Source of the DNA: Mesorhizobium loti
GTDB taxonomy: Bacteria > Pseudomonadota > Alphaproteobacteria > Rhizobiales > Rhizobiaceae
NCBI GenBank assembly: GCA_002356515.1
Contig: AP017605.1
Location: forward strand, 5,379,020 to 5,443,019
DNA length: 64,000 bases
Reading direction: 5' to 3'
The translations under genes were made by a program, and so were the position numbers. This document shows positions 28,985 through 37,557 of this stretch, one piece after another; position 1 is the stretch's first letter, and every line of letters starts with the position of its first letter. Below the pieces are notes generated by a model that was not told the DNA's origin, ran no database searches, and saw only the letters and a list, made by a program, of their open reading frames with translations.

Positions 28985-29320
28985 TCGACCTTGCTGAACT
29001 ATCTGCTCGATTGTCTTCCGGCGGTCGAGCAGATCAATCTCGTCAAACATCGACACTGAGGCTGTGACGATCGCCATCAAGGCGGCGCGCGCATTCACTG
29101 GACGCACGGGCATGCCAGATCGAACGCGCTTAGCAGGAATCCTTTGATTGGGCCGAGGTAGGCCAGGGGAGGGATATCCGCAACGTCGCGTCGCCGCAGG
29201 CGCCAGCGCCCGTGCCGGCTTACGCAGGCGCCGGTATCGATTGCCGATGAGGTCGTCATTCGTCCCTTCAATGATGCCAATGGTGCGGCCATGCTGGTGA
29301 TGGACTGCATGGACGACCCT
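28985..29320 (+). pseudogene. Class III aminotransferase (glutamate-semialdehyde aminotransferase type), remnant
   Basis: Plus-strand pieces in different frames: AVEQINLVK, then TEAVTIAIKAARAFTGR (the SGTEA...ARAFTGR block of the family) and later ADEVVIRPFNDANGAAMLVM. The PLP lysine region is absent. A broken enzyme beside a broken LacI regulator suggests a lost metabolic operon. Confidence 0.6.
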
Positions 29321-29329
29321 CCACATAAG

Positions 29330-29620
29330 GGCGGGCCCGGGCATCAACTGCCTCTCGTCGAAACCACAAGCTCTTCTTTTTCTTGGCGGTACGCTCCATG
29401 ATCAATCCGACCGGGATCAAGGATAACAACCGCAGCCAGCTCGCCATGGTGCTGAACTCCCCTACCAAACAGCACCACGCGAACGGCAAAGATCATCAAG
29501 GTCGATGCATGGAACAGTCCTTCGAAATGGCATCGAAAGCGCCTACCCTCGTCGTGCTGAACACCACAAAGAGAAGGAAACGATCTTTGGAACAGATTGC
29601 CACCGTCGGCCTGGATCTGG
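29330..29620. other. Short gap before queC
   Basis: About 290 bases. One plus-strand frame reads [16 protein letters not shown] just before the end of queC, which resembles the N-terminus of IS110-type transposases, but it is too short to be sure. Nothing else is recognised. Confidence 0.3.
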
Positions 29621-29624
29621 GCGC

Positions 29625-30362
29625 TCACGTCATTTCATGGGCGGCCACCGGTGCCTCTTTGCATGATCGGAATTGCTCCCATCCTGCTGCGCGAAGATTA
29701 CACTCGACGCAGGTCCCGCAACCGAAACCCCAGCTGTGTCTATGCTCTCGGTCTCCGCTATAGCAAGTGTGGCTTCCCTCGCAGATGAGCTTCACCAGCG
29801 CCTCGCCGCCCAGCCAATCCGCCAGAGCCCAGGTCTGCGCCTTGTCGCGCCGTATGAGGGGTGTGTGAATGACAAAACGCGTCTCCATTCCAAGGTTCAG
29901 GGCGAGTTGCATTGCTTTGACTGCGTCATCCCGACAGTCCGGGTAGCCGGAACAATCCGCCTCGGACACGCCGATCACGAGGTGTTTCGCGCCCATCCGG
30001 TAAGCTATCGCGGCCGCAAAGCCGAGGAACAGAAGGTTCCGGCCAGGCACGAAGGTATTTGTTAGACCGTTCGCGTTCAGTGCGACCTCGACGTCACGCG
30101 TGAGCGCGGTATCGCTGATTTGGCCGAGCACGGCCATGTCAATCATGTGGTCCTCGCCTAGTCGCCCATGCCAGGCCGGAAAGTCTGTTCGAATGCGCCC
30201 GAGCAGGTAGGGCCGCACATCGAGCTCGATCCGATGCCGCTGCCCATAGTCGAAGCCCATTGTCTCGACGCGCTCGAAGTTCTCCAGCGCCCAGGCCAGG
30301 CAGGTTGTCGAATCCTGGCCGCCGGAGAAAAGGACGAGTGCGGTTCCCGGATCTCGTTGCAT
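29625..30362 (-). CDS. queC: 7-cyano-7-deazaguanine (preQ0) synthase QueC
   Basis: 245 residues from ATG 30362. The enzyme converts 7-carboxy-7-deazaguanine to preQ0 using ATP and ammonia. The PP-loop FSGGQDSTT is at the N-terminus and the zinc-binding cysteine set is at the C-terminus ([15 protein letters not shown]). Other blocks: [12 protein letters not shown] and [20 protein letters not shown]. The start lies two bases after the queD stop, so the three que genes form one operon read leftward. Confidence 0.95.
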   Translation of the reverse strand: MQRDPGTALVLFSGGQDSTTCLAWALENFERVETMGFDYGQRHRIELDVRPYLLGRIRTDFPAWHGRLGEDHMIDMAVLGQISDTALTRDVEVALNANGLTNTFVPGRNLLFLGFAAAIAYRMGAKHLVIGVSEADCSGYPDCRDDAVKAMQLALNLGMETRFVIHTPLIRRDKAQTWALADWLGGEALVKLICEGSHTCYSGDREHRHSWGFGCGTCVECNLRAAGWEQFRSCKEAPVAAHEMT

Positions 30363-30366
30363 CGGG

Positions 30367-30720
30367 TCAACCCCCGTATTCAGCCCAGCACAGCGGTGTC
30401 TCATAGACTGTTACCGAGCACATTTGGCCAAGAAGCGGCTTGGTTTGGTTCCAGATCCAGACCGCAATGTTTTCCGCTGTCGGATTGTCGAGACCCTCAA
30501 TCTCATTCAGATACTGATGGTCGAGACGTTGCAGAAGCGGTCCGAACACAGCCTCGACATCGAAGAAATCGATGACAAAGCCCGTGTCTGGATCGACGGG
30601 CCCTTCCAAACGCAGTTCCACACGGTATGAGTGGCCATGCATGCGGTGACAGCGATGGGTCTTTGGCACGCGCGGAAGACAGTGCGCTGCCTCGAAGGTG
30701 AAAGCTTGCGTAATCTTCAT
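30367..30720 (-). CDS. queD: 6-carboxytetrahydropterin synthase QueD
   Basis: 117 residues. It converts dihydroneopterin triphosphate to 6-carboxytetrahydropterin, the substrate of QueE. Zinc ligands are in FEAAHCLP and [13 protein letters not shown], with the catalytic cysteine before the HGH motif, and the tail has [14 protein letters not shown] start at ATG 30720, overlapping queE by ATGA; the longer frame to 30780 lies within queE. Confidence 0.95.
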   Translation of the reverse strand: MKITQAFTFEAAHCLPRVPKTHRCHRMHGHSYRVELRLEGPVDPDTGFVIDFFDVEAVFGPLLQRLDHQYLNEIEGLDNPTAENIAVWIWNQTKPLLGQMCSVTVYETPLCWAEYGG

Positions 30721-31352
30721 GGGATCCCGAGAAACTTGTGGGTTTGAAGGCTCAAGCGCCAACGTGGGTTGGCAAGACAATAGGCCACTGCGGCGGCCGT
30801 ATTCGCCTCGCGTTCGGGCCCATCCATCGGCTGAAGCAAAAGGTGCTCAAACGCGAGAACTTCGAAATGTTCGGGCTCCGCGCCAATCTGAGGATATACA
30901 AGCTTTAGCTCGTCCCCTGCCATGACCACGAGGCGTGCGTTGCATTTCGGACTGACGCACAGCCAGTCGATGCCGGCGAGTGTAGGGATGGTACCGTTGG
31001 TCTCCACGGCAATTTCAAACGCCAGGGAATGCAGCGCTTCCAGGAGTTCTTCATCGATCTGGAGGAGGGGTTCCCCTCCGGTGAGCACGACAGGACGCTG
31101 GCCAGTTCCCGACCCGCGCCATGCTTGTTCGACCGCCAACGCAAGCTCCCGCGCGGTGTCAAAATGTCCGCCACCGGGGCCATCTACCCCAACGAAATCG
31201 GTGTCGCAAAATCCGCAGAATGCTTTTGCCCGGTCGCCTTCACGTCCCGACCAAAGGTTACAGCCGGCGAAACGACAAAATACGGCGGCCCGCCCGGCAT
31301 TTCGCCCTTCACCTTGAAGGGTGTAGAAAATTTCCTTGACCGCATATGACAT
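30717..31352 (-). CDS. queE: 7-carboxy-7-deazaguanine synthase QueE
   Basis: 211 residues. This radical SAM enzyme rearranges 6-carboxytetrahydropterin to 7-carboxy-7-deazaguanine. It has the unusual cluster motif C-x14-C-x2-C (from GCNLWSG to CGFCDTDFVG), like the Burkholderia-type enzyme, and the TGGEPLLQ SAM-binding loop. It is the first gene of queE-queD-queC. Neither folE (GTP cyclohydrolase) nor queF is in the window, so the cluster makes preQ0 only if the first step is supplied elsewhere. Confidence 0.95.
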   Translation of the reverse strand: MSYAVKEIFYTLQGEGRNAGRAAVFCRFAGCNLWSGREGDRAKAFCGFCDTDFVGVDGPGGGHFDTARELALAVEQAWRGSGTGQRPVVLTGGEPLLQIDEELLEALHSLAFEIAVETNGTIPTLAGIDWLCVSPKCNARLVVMAGDELKLVYPQIGAEPEHFEVLAFEHLLLQPMDGPEREANTAAAVAYCLANPRWRLSLQTHKFLGIP

Positions 31353-31359
31353 TGCTTAA

Positions 31360-31585
31360 GCGGCCTTCGATTGAGCAAGGGAGCATCTCTGCTGGCTTAC
31401 GAGACGTGGCAAAAGGTGGGAAATGTCCCACTGCACGTTTTGCAGCGCGTTCCACCGTCGAGGCTCGTTACCGCAAACCCACTCGCTCGAACTCCACGCA
31501 GAATTAGGTTTCAGCGGGTGGAGACTGCGGGGAAGGGCCTCTCGCTCCTCGAAGCCTATCACCAAGAGAAACGCCTCGATCACGC
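31360..31585. other. Gap between queE and nifU remnant
   Basis: About 225 bases. The palindrome GTGGGAAATGTCCCAC near 31420-31435 lies about 70 bases upstream of queE and could be an operator or stem; its role is unknown. No gene is seen. Confidence 0.3.
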
Positions 31586-31588
31586 CGC

Positions 31589-32070
31589 TCATCGCGAGGA
31601 TGCCTTGACGAGCACGAGGCGTGAGAATCCTGGGGTCTCCTCGAAAGCCTTCCTAACCGCACGGAAGAACTCGCTCATCAGCCGCAAGCCGCGCTCCAGG
31701 ATGAGGCGGTCGAGCGATGAGAAGGCCGTGTGCGGCGGCAGGGCGCCGAGAAAATCCGCCATGTCCTGATCAGTGATCTGAAGGGCTTCATCGATGGTCT
31801 TGCCGACGATGAATTCGGTAAACGCCGAGGAAGCGGTTATGGCCGAGCCGCGGCCGAAGGTCTGGAACGTTGCGGCAGTAATCGTCTCGGTCTTGGGGTC
31901 GAAACCCATTATCAATTTAAGCCCGTCGCCGCAGGCGACGGCGCCGACCTCGCCGGCCGCATTGGGGGTGTCCAAAGCGCCGACATTGTGCGGGTTGATG
32001 AAATAGAGCTTGTCGCTGAAGAGGTAGACGTTTTCGGTATTATCCCGCACGGCGCCGATCCTTGTCGTGA
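31589..32070 (-). pseudogene. nifU: NifU N-terminal (IscU-like) domain, degenerate
   Basis: The minus strand keeps a nearly unbroken IscU-like domain: LYFINPHNVGALDTPNAAGEVGAVACGDGL, then FQTFGRGSAITASSAFTEFI, then VGKTIDEALQITDQDMADFLGALPP. Of the three cluster-ligand cysteines only the first (VACGDG) remains; the second is Arg (FGRGSA for FGCGSA) and the third block (MHCSVMG in NifU) is replaced by unrelated sequence. The ferredoxin-like middle and the C-terminal Nfu domain are missing. It sits directly after the iscA-type gene. Probably non-functional as a scaffold. Confidence 0.8.
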
Positions 32071-32076
32071 TGGCGG

Positions 32077-32397
32077 CTAGCCGAAGGACTTGCCGCAGGC
32101 GCATTTGTCCCGCGCATTGGGATTGTCGAAGACAAAGCCCGAGGACTCCAGGCCCGTGACGAAGTCAACGGTCGTGCCGGCGAGATGGGGCTGGGAGCTT
32201 GCGTCGACGAACACCTTGACCCCGTCCGTCTCCATGATGGCATCCCCCTCGCGCGAGACGCTTTCCAGACCCATCAGGTATTTGAGGCCGGCGCAGCCGC
32301 CCGCCTCGACCATGATGCGAAAGCCTTCCGCCGGTTCGTCGGCGCGGGCAAGCGCGGTCTTGACGGCAGCGACGGCGTTTTCAGTAAGTGTGATCAT
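32077..32397 (-). CDS. IscA/HesB-type iron-sulfur assembly protein (nif-associated)
   Basis: 106 residues from ATG 32397, a normal A-type carrier. The conserved cysteines are present: one in EAGGCAGLKYLMGLE and two at the end in KCACGKSFG. The family carries iron or Fe-S clusters to apoproteins such as NifH or NifB. A sigma-54 promoter is 39 bases upstream on the minus strand, and the matching NifA sites lie beyond an IS256-type insertion, so its nodule induction may be impaired. The nifU that should follow is decayed. Confidence 0.9.
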   Translation of the reverse strand: MITLTENAVAAVKTALARADEPAEGFRIMVEAGGCAGLKYLMGLESVSREGDAIMETDGVKVFVDASSQPHLAGTTVDFVTGLESSGFVFDNPNARDKCACGKSFG

Positions 32398-32435
32398 GGG
32401 ACTATTTTCTTGCTGATGCATTCGCAAGCCACGCC

Positions 32436-32450
32436 GCACAGAACGTGCCA
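32436..32450 (-). promoter_or_regulatory. Sigma-54 promoter of the iscA-type gene
   Basis: On the minus strand TGGCACGTTCTGTGC matches TGGCAC-N5-TTGC except for one base. The start point would be near 32424, about 27 bases before the ATG. No NifA site lies within the next few hundred bases upstream, because an insertion element begins at about 32485. Confidence 0.7.
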
Positions 32451-32484
32451 AAGAGGAAAATTCGTTTAAAATAGGGGGTCGGCG

Positions 32485-33917
32485 GAGGTGCCGTAGCGGA
32501 TGGTGTTGGAATTCGGCGGAGCAGCCTCCGGTAGGTTGAGCTTATCGGTTCAAGCGGCGAGGTCAATCTGCTGATCGAGTGGCTTGATTGGAAGTGTCTG
32601 CCAGCCGTCGATTTTTCGCATCGAGATTTGACCGGATGCCATCAGCGCCCAGAACAGCATGGCCGCGGTTTCGGCCGAAGGCAGCACGGTCTGGGTCTTG
32701 ATGCGTCGCTTGAACTCCTCATGCAGACGCTCAATCGCATTGGTTGTTCTGGCGCTTTTCCATTGGCTCGGCGGCAGCCGGGTGAAGGCGAAGAGACGCT
32801 CGCCGGCCTCCTCCAGGCTATCGGCCACCGCGGCACTTGAGCCGCCATTTGCGCAGGAACGCCTTGCGGCGGATCTCGATCTCCTCCGGCGTGGCCGCGT
32901 AGATCATGTCGGTGTAATCGGCGCTGATCTCCTCGTGCAGGCGCTCGGGAGCGTGGGCGAGCAGGTTGCGGTGCTTGTGGACGGTGCATCTTTGAACAGG
33001 CACGCCGTCCCACAGGGCCGCGATCGCCCTGTCCAGTTCAGTCCGGGCGCGCCGTCGACGATGAGAAACTCAGGTCGGCGCAAGCCGCGCCCGACGAGAT
33101 CGTCGAGAATGGCCCGCCAGGCCTCGGTCGTCTCGCCGCCCATGTTCTTGACGGAAAGCAGGATCTTCTGTCCGTCCTCGCGCACGCCGATGACCACGAG
33201 CAGCGAGATCGAGGTCGCCTTGCGGTCAAGCCTGACACGAACCACCGTCCCGTCGAGGATCAGGCGCACGATCGGCTCGTCGGCAAGCGAGCGGGCATTC
33301 CAGGCGTCCCAGTCCGTCTTCACCTTGCGCCAGGTGCGGCTGACGACGTCCTTGCCGATCGCGCCGCCGAACAGCGCGGCGAGCGCACGCCGCACGCGTC
33401 GCGTGTTCGTGCCGGCCAGATAGCTCGACGCGATCAGCGCGTCGGCGGCCATCGTGCGCCGCTGGTAGGCGCGCAGGGCCTTGCTCTTCCATTCCACCGT
33501 CTTGTCCTCGCCGGCATCAAGGCGGGCCCGCGGAACCGTGATCTCGGTGGTGCCGAAGGTCCCTGTCAGCGTGCGCGTCCGGCGGCCGTGGCGGTGGCCG
33601 GCGACACCAGTGGTCTCATCACTGCGCGCCGCCGGCTGCCGGCCATAACGGCGACGGGCAAGCACCGCGTCCAGCTCGGTCTCGAGCATCGTCTCGATGA
33701 AGCCGCGCACCCGCTCGCGCAGGCCAGCTTCGATCGGATCAGTTGTCGAAAAGATAGCTCGTCGCCTCATCCTCAGGATGAACGGCTTCCGCATTCATGG
33801 TAGTCCTTGTCATGGCGTAGTCTCCTGTCCGGCGCTCTAACGCCGGATGATTCGAGGTTGAACACCCCGGAGACTACGCCAACTCCCAATTCCAACCACT
33901 CCCGCTACGGCACCTCG
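32485..33917 (-). mobile_element. IS256-family insertion sequence
   Basis: About 1.43 kb. The ends are inverted repeats: left GAGGTGCCGTAGCGGATG, right in reverse complement GAGGTGCCGTAGCGGGAG, both followed by GTTGGAATT. It contains a single broken transposase gene on the minus strand. I did not find a clear target duplication. It lies between the sigma-54 promoter of the iscA-type gene and a pair of NifA sites. Confidence 0.8.
32550..33794 (-). pseudogene. IS256-family transposase, frameshifted
   Basis: The N-terminal and central parts are in one frame (MLETELDAVLARRRYGRQPA, HRHGRRTRTLTGTFG, SLLVVIGVREDGQKILLSVKN, LIVDGAPGL). The next part shifts frame to QRCTVHKHRNLLAHAPERLHEE, then shifts again to WKSARTTNAIERLHEEFKRR and the end DGWQTLP. 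The typical Mutator/IS256 motifs are all there, but at least two indels break the gene, so the element is probably immobile without help. Confidence 0.88.
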
Positions 33918-33932
33918 GCGGATTTGGCGCCC

Positions 33933-33966
33933 TGTCTCACATCCAACAATTGTCGGATGTCGGACA
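33933..33966. promoter_or_regulatory. Pair of NifA activator sites separated from their promoter
   Basis: TGTCTCACATCCAACA (33933-33948) and TGTCGGATGTCGGACA (33951-33966) both fit TGT-N10-ACA exactly, 18 bases centre to centre. No sigma-54 promoter is seen to the right. Removing the IS256 element would place them about 83 and 101 bases upstream of the iscA-type gene's start point, the normal distance. Confidence 0.8.
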
Positions 33967-33969
33967 GAG

Positions 33970-34815
33970 TGACCCTTGCGTACAAAAAGCGGCATTGGAC
34001 CCATCGCTAGTTCGCCGCCTGAGCCAGCGTTCTCGATCATATGAATGTTGACCAGTGTAACGGTGGGAACTCTTAAGTCGTGCTGCGCTCCAAAGGCCGC
34101 ACCATCGTGACTACGCAGTGCGGTGGCGAACACCCGTTGGTCGATAGCCGCATCGGTCGCGCCTTGTCGATGGCGCCCTCGATTCTGCGTCGGCTCGTGG
34201 GTGCCGAACACCACTCGCGTGCTCGGCCCGTGGCCTGCAGTGCGACCGTTACCTCGGGAGGGCCGACTGAGGCATTGTTGACGCCGCGAACCCAGGGGTG
34301 GGCGAACGCGTCGCCAAGCGAACGGCGCCATCACCGCCACGGCGGCCACGGCCGCGATTAAAGACCGCGGTCTCTTCCTGTTCTGCCGCCAGTTCGCGGT
34401 CTGGCTCGTCCGCGTTCCAAAACGAAACTGGAGCGAGCCGCGGTCTCGCCGTCACATCGAAGGAGAGAAATCGCTATTTGTCACAGCCACTCGTCGGCAA
34501 GGGACGGCCGAGGCAGAGTAATATCAAAGCATCGTGGTTGCCTCATGCTGGAAAAACCGGTGCGGTTGTGTCAGTCGCCCCGCCAGCAACGCCGCCGATA
34601 GCGTTGCCGCAAAGGCGGGTACTGACTGCCACGCTATCGCTCTCCAAATCGTTGCAACAGATTCGTCAAACAAGTTTACAGACTCTTTGCGAATGCAAGT
34701 CGCTGACCATGATACGTTCGCTTTAAGTCCGAGGTTGGCCGAAGCTAATCGTCGAAATCAATGGTTTGGAATGCGTGAACAAACAACCTGCAGCGTTAAT
34801 CGCGAGCCGCATACA
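33970..34815. other. Gene-poor stretch before the EctB-like gene
   Basis: About 850 bases. Frames on both strands are unassigned and look decayed. No NifA, sigma-54 or nod-box match was found upstream of the aminotransferase. Confidence 0.35.
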
Positions 34816-34828
34816 GAGAGGCCGTTTA

Positions 34829-36088
34829 ATGGATATCGACATTTTCGCAGCTTACGAGTCTAACGTTCGTCGCTATGGACGATCGTTTCCAACGGTCTTT
34901 ACAAAGTCCCTTGGGGCGACAATCTGGGACGAGACCGGCAAACCCTATATTGATTTCCTTGTAGGGTCCGGTGCGCTCAACTACGGCCATAACAATCCAG
35001 ATATTATGGAGCCGGCAATTCAATATCTTACCGGTAAAAATATTATTTTGTCCCTTGATATGTATACAGCTGCAAAGCGTGATTTCATCGAAGTGTTCGT
35101 CGATTCGATCCTCAACCCCCGGGGCCTTTCTTACAAGATACAGTTTCCTGGGCCGACCGGGACAAACGCTAACGAAGCGGCGTTGGCGCTGGCGCGAAAA
35201 TATAGCGGCCGCTCAAGTGTCATGGCCTTCACAAATTCGTACCATGGCATGTCGCTCGGCTCCTTGGCGGTGTCGGGTTCAGCGTCAACCAGACAGCTTG
35301 GCGGCGTTGCTCGCCACGATGTGATCCGTGTCCCATACGAGAACTATCCGAACCAAACTTTCGATTCCGCAAGTTACATTGATTACGCGTTGGGCGACCC
35401 GGGCAGCGGCATAGAAAAGCCGGCAGCAATCATCCTGGAGCCCATCCAGGCAGAAGGCGGCATGAACACCGCATCCGCACCATGGCTTGTAGAAATTCAG
35501 CGCATTTGCCGTAAGCACGACGTTGTTTTGATCGTCGATGACATTCAGGCAGGTTCGGGACGAACGGGCGATTTCTTCTCATTTGAGTTCGCGAAAATCG
35601 AGCCCGACATCGTGTGTCTTTCGAAATCGCTAAGCGGTTCAGGTAATCCGTTGTCCATAGTTCTGATTCGCCCCGACATGGACGTATGGAATCCGGGAGA
35701 ACATAGCGGGACCTTTAGAGGGAATAATCTCGCCTTTGTGACTTCCGCGGCCATGTGCAAAATGTGGTCCGATAGGCAGTTTACTAAAGCCGTCGAGGGG
35801 ACGGCCGTAAAACTGCAAGAACACCTTGATCGCCTCGTTGCGAAATTCCCGAAGTGCATCGAACAAAAGCGCGGCCGTGGTCTGATGGCCGGCCTCAAGT
35901 GCCGTTCACGGACGGTTGTTGGCCGTGTGCACGATGTCGCGTTCGAAAACGGCCTGCTGATCGAATCCTCGGGGCCAAATCGCGACGTCATCAAAGTCCT
36001 TCCGCCGATAACCATCTCAGATGATGAACTCGATCACGGCATTGCAATCCTCGATCAGGCACTACAGGAGAAAACCAATGGCGACTAA
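34829..36088 (+). CDS. Class III aminotransferase, diaminobutyrate aminotransferase-like (EctB type)
   Basis: 419 residues from ATG 34829, after AGAGAGG. EctB moves an amino group from glutamate to aspartate semialdehyde to give 2,4-diaminobutyrate. Family blocks: FPTVFTKSLGATIWDETGKPYIDFLVGSGALNYGHNNP (in pieces), FPGPTGTNANEAALALARKY, the VDDIQAGSGRTGDFFSFE block and the PLP lysine in CLSKSLSGSGNPLS. Neither ectA nor ectC is adjacent; instead a 2-oxoglutarate oxygenase overlaps the 3' end by 11 bases. The product is probably diaminobutyrate or a related diamine acid for a pathway other than ectoine. Confidence 0.88.
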   Translation: MDIDIFAAYESNVRRYGRSFPTVFTKSLGATIWDETGKPYIDFLVGSGALNYGHNNPDIMEPAIQYLTGKNIILSLDMYTAAKRDFIEVFVDSILNPRGLSYKIQFPGPTGTNANEAALALARKYSGRSSVMAFTNSYHGMSLGSLAVSGSASTRQLGGVARHDVIRVPYENYPNQTFDSASYIDYALGDPGSGIEKPAAIILEPIQAEGGMNTASAPWLVEIQRICRKHDVVLIVDDIQAGSGRTGDFFSFEFAKIEPDIVCLSKSLSGSGNPLSIVLIRPDMDVWNPGEHSGTFRGNNLAFVTSAAMCKMWSDRQFTKAVEGTAVKLQEHLDRLVAKFPKCIEQKRGRGLMAGLKCRSRTVVGRVHDVAFENGLLIESSGPNRDVIKVLPPITISDDELDHGIAILDQALQEKTNGD

Positions 36089-36920
36089 CCAAGTACCTCA
36101 AACGCCGGCCATCTCGCCTCTTACGATCAAAGAACGAACCGGCTCGATCAGCACTGCGGAGATCATCTCGGTCCTGAAAGGTGAGATCACGGCTCTGCAC
36201 ATCAGCCAAGCTTTCAGCACCGAAGTAGCCGAGGAGATCACCAAGAACTTTGTTGGCAGTCCCGGTCTCAAAGAGCGTAAAGACGGCGTCCCCGGACAAT
36301 ATGTGGGCGCATCCCACTACAGGAAGGATGCAGGCACCTATTTCGCCGAGGCCGAAAATGCGCGACCGTACGTCGACGCCCTTTTTGAGAATCTGGTAGA
36401 CCCGGTCCGAGCAACTTTCGGCGCGTTGAAACGCGAGCTTCACAACCAGGGTATTGAATTGCGGCTGGCCCGTTTAGAACACCGTCAGGCAAATGTTTGT
36501 CGCGCTCTCAGTTGGTCTGGCAGCGGCACGTTTTCCTTGGACCCCCACGACGATGTCGCTCAGGTATTACGTGCTGGGGACGATTACGAGCTTTCTGCGG
36601 TGGCGCACAACACCGTCGCAGCACTCAACTTCTACCCTAGCATGCCTGAGGAAGGTGGAAATTTGAGGCTCTGGAGTCACAAGCCGACACTCGCGGATCG
36701 AAAGTCGCAAGGTGTCGAGACCACAGGATATCCGTATTCGGCAGCTTATCTAGAGTCCGTCCCTTGTCGCGAGTTCCAGCTCAAGGCCGGGGATATCGCC
36801 TTAATCGATGGCGGCTTCGTTCACGGGGTTACTGGTCAAGCAGGCAATGGAAAGCGCCGTCTGGTGCTAAACAGCTTTTTCGGGTTCGCGCTGCCGGATC
36901 TTGTTCTCTGGTGGACTTGA
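36078..36920 (+). CDS. 2-oxoglutarate/Fe(II)-dependent oxygenase-like protein
   Basis: 280 residues from ATG 36078, overlapping the EctB-like gene, so translation is likely coupled. A plausible iron triad is His157-x-Asp159 (SLDPHDDVAQ) and His249 (GGFVHGVTG), with Arg260 or Arg261 to bind 2-oxoglutarate; the late block RRLVLNSFFGFALPD fits the fold. The other visible block is ALNFYPSMPEEGGNLRLWSH, the EGGxL motif of such oxygenases. Together with the aminotransferase it suggests synthesis of a hydroxylated diamino acid or modification of a carrier-bound amino acid. Substrate unknown. Confidence 0.8.
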   Translation: MATNQVPQTPAISPLTIKERTGSISTAEIISVLKGEITALHISQAFSTEVAEEITKNFVGSPGLKERKDGVPGQYVGASHYRKDAGTYFAEAENARPYVDALFENLVDPVRATFGALKRELHNQGIELRLARLEHRQANVCRALSWSGSGTFSLDPHDDVAQVLRAGDDYELSAVAHNTVAALNFYPSMPEEGGNLRLWSHKPTLADRKSQGVETTGYPYSAAYLESVPCREFQLKAGDIALIDGGFVHGVTGQAGNGKRRLVLNSFFGFALPDLVLWWT

Positions 36921-37111
36921 AGTTAAGGATGTCGCAGCGACTGACTGCGCTTCCGCCGACAGGTATCACATCGGTCGCAACCCGAGGGGAGCCTTTAGTC
37001 ACAGCCGCCCTGTCCGCATTACCCGGCGCTCCACTGTTCGCGGTGCCGAGCTGAACAGGCATCGCGAGGTGATGTTAAGCAAGGCAGACGCAACGCGAGA
37101 GGTGATCTAGC

Positions 37112-37535
37112 AGGCTTCTCTGATTGGGGTCGTTGAGGTCAAGCTCCTCCTGATAATTTTCCGGACCATGTCGCCCCGCCGAAGCGGAATTCTGTCGCGT
37201 CGCTCCACATGCGATGCAGGATGACACCGAGCTTGCGGGCAACAGCAACTCGGGCTCGGGCCATACCGCGCCGCTTGGCGACGTTCATACCCCACGCTCT
37301 GAGGCTCGACCATTTCTTGCTGAGCACAAGCAGCGAATGAGCCGCCTCATAGAGGGCCGTGCGGGCGAGTTCGTCGCCGCATCGGCTGACCTTGCCCTGA
37401 ATGTCCGTCTCGCCAGATTGATAGCGTGCCGGGGTCAGACCCAGATGCGCTCCGACATCCCTCGACCGGCGAAAGCGGTCCGGCTGATCGATCGTGGCAC
37501 GGAAGGCGAGCGCGGTGATGGGCCCTGGTCCCACG
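37112..37535 (-). pseudogene. IS110-family transposase, 3' part
   Basis: The minus strand encodes the C-terminal (Transposase_20) half: [20 protein letters not shown], then [20 protein letters not shown] and [20 protein letters not shown]. The upstream half lies at 40090-40756; the recombinase cassette between them has split the gene at the PGVG motif. Confidence 0.9.
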
Positions 37536-37557
37536 TCATAATGCCCATCTCGCTACG

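Noticed and set aside
29540..29640. IS110 transposase N-terminus (QIATVGLDLG)
   Set aside because: Only about a dozen residues match and the frame then runs antisense through queC.
31400..31450. preQ1 riboswitch upstream of queE
   Set aside because: A GTGGGA/TCCCAC palindrome exists, but there is no recognisable preQ1 aptamer pattern.
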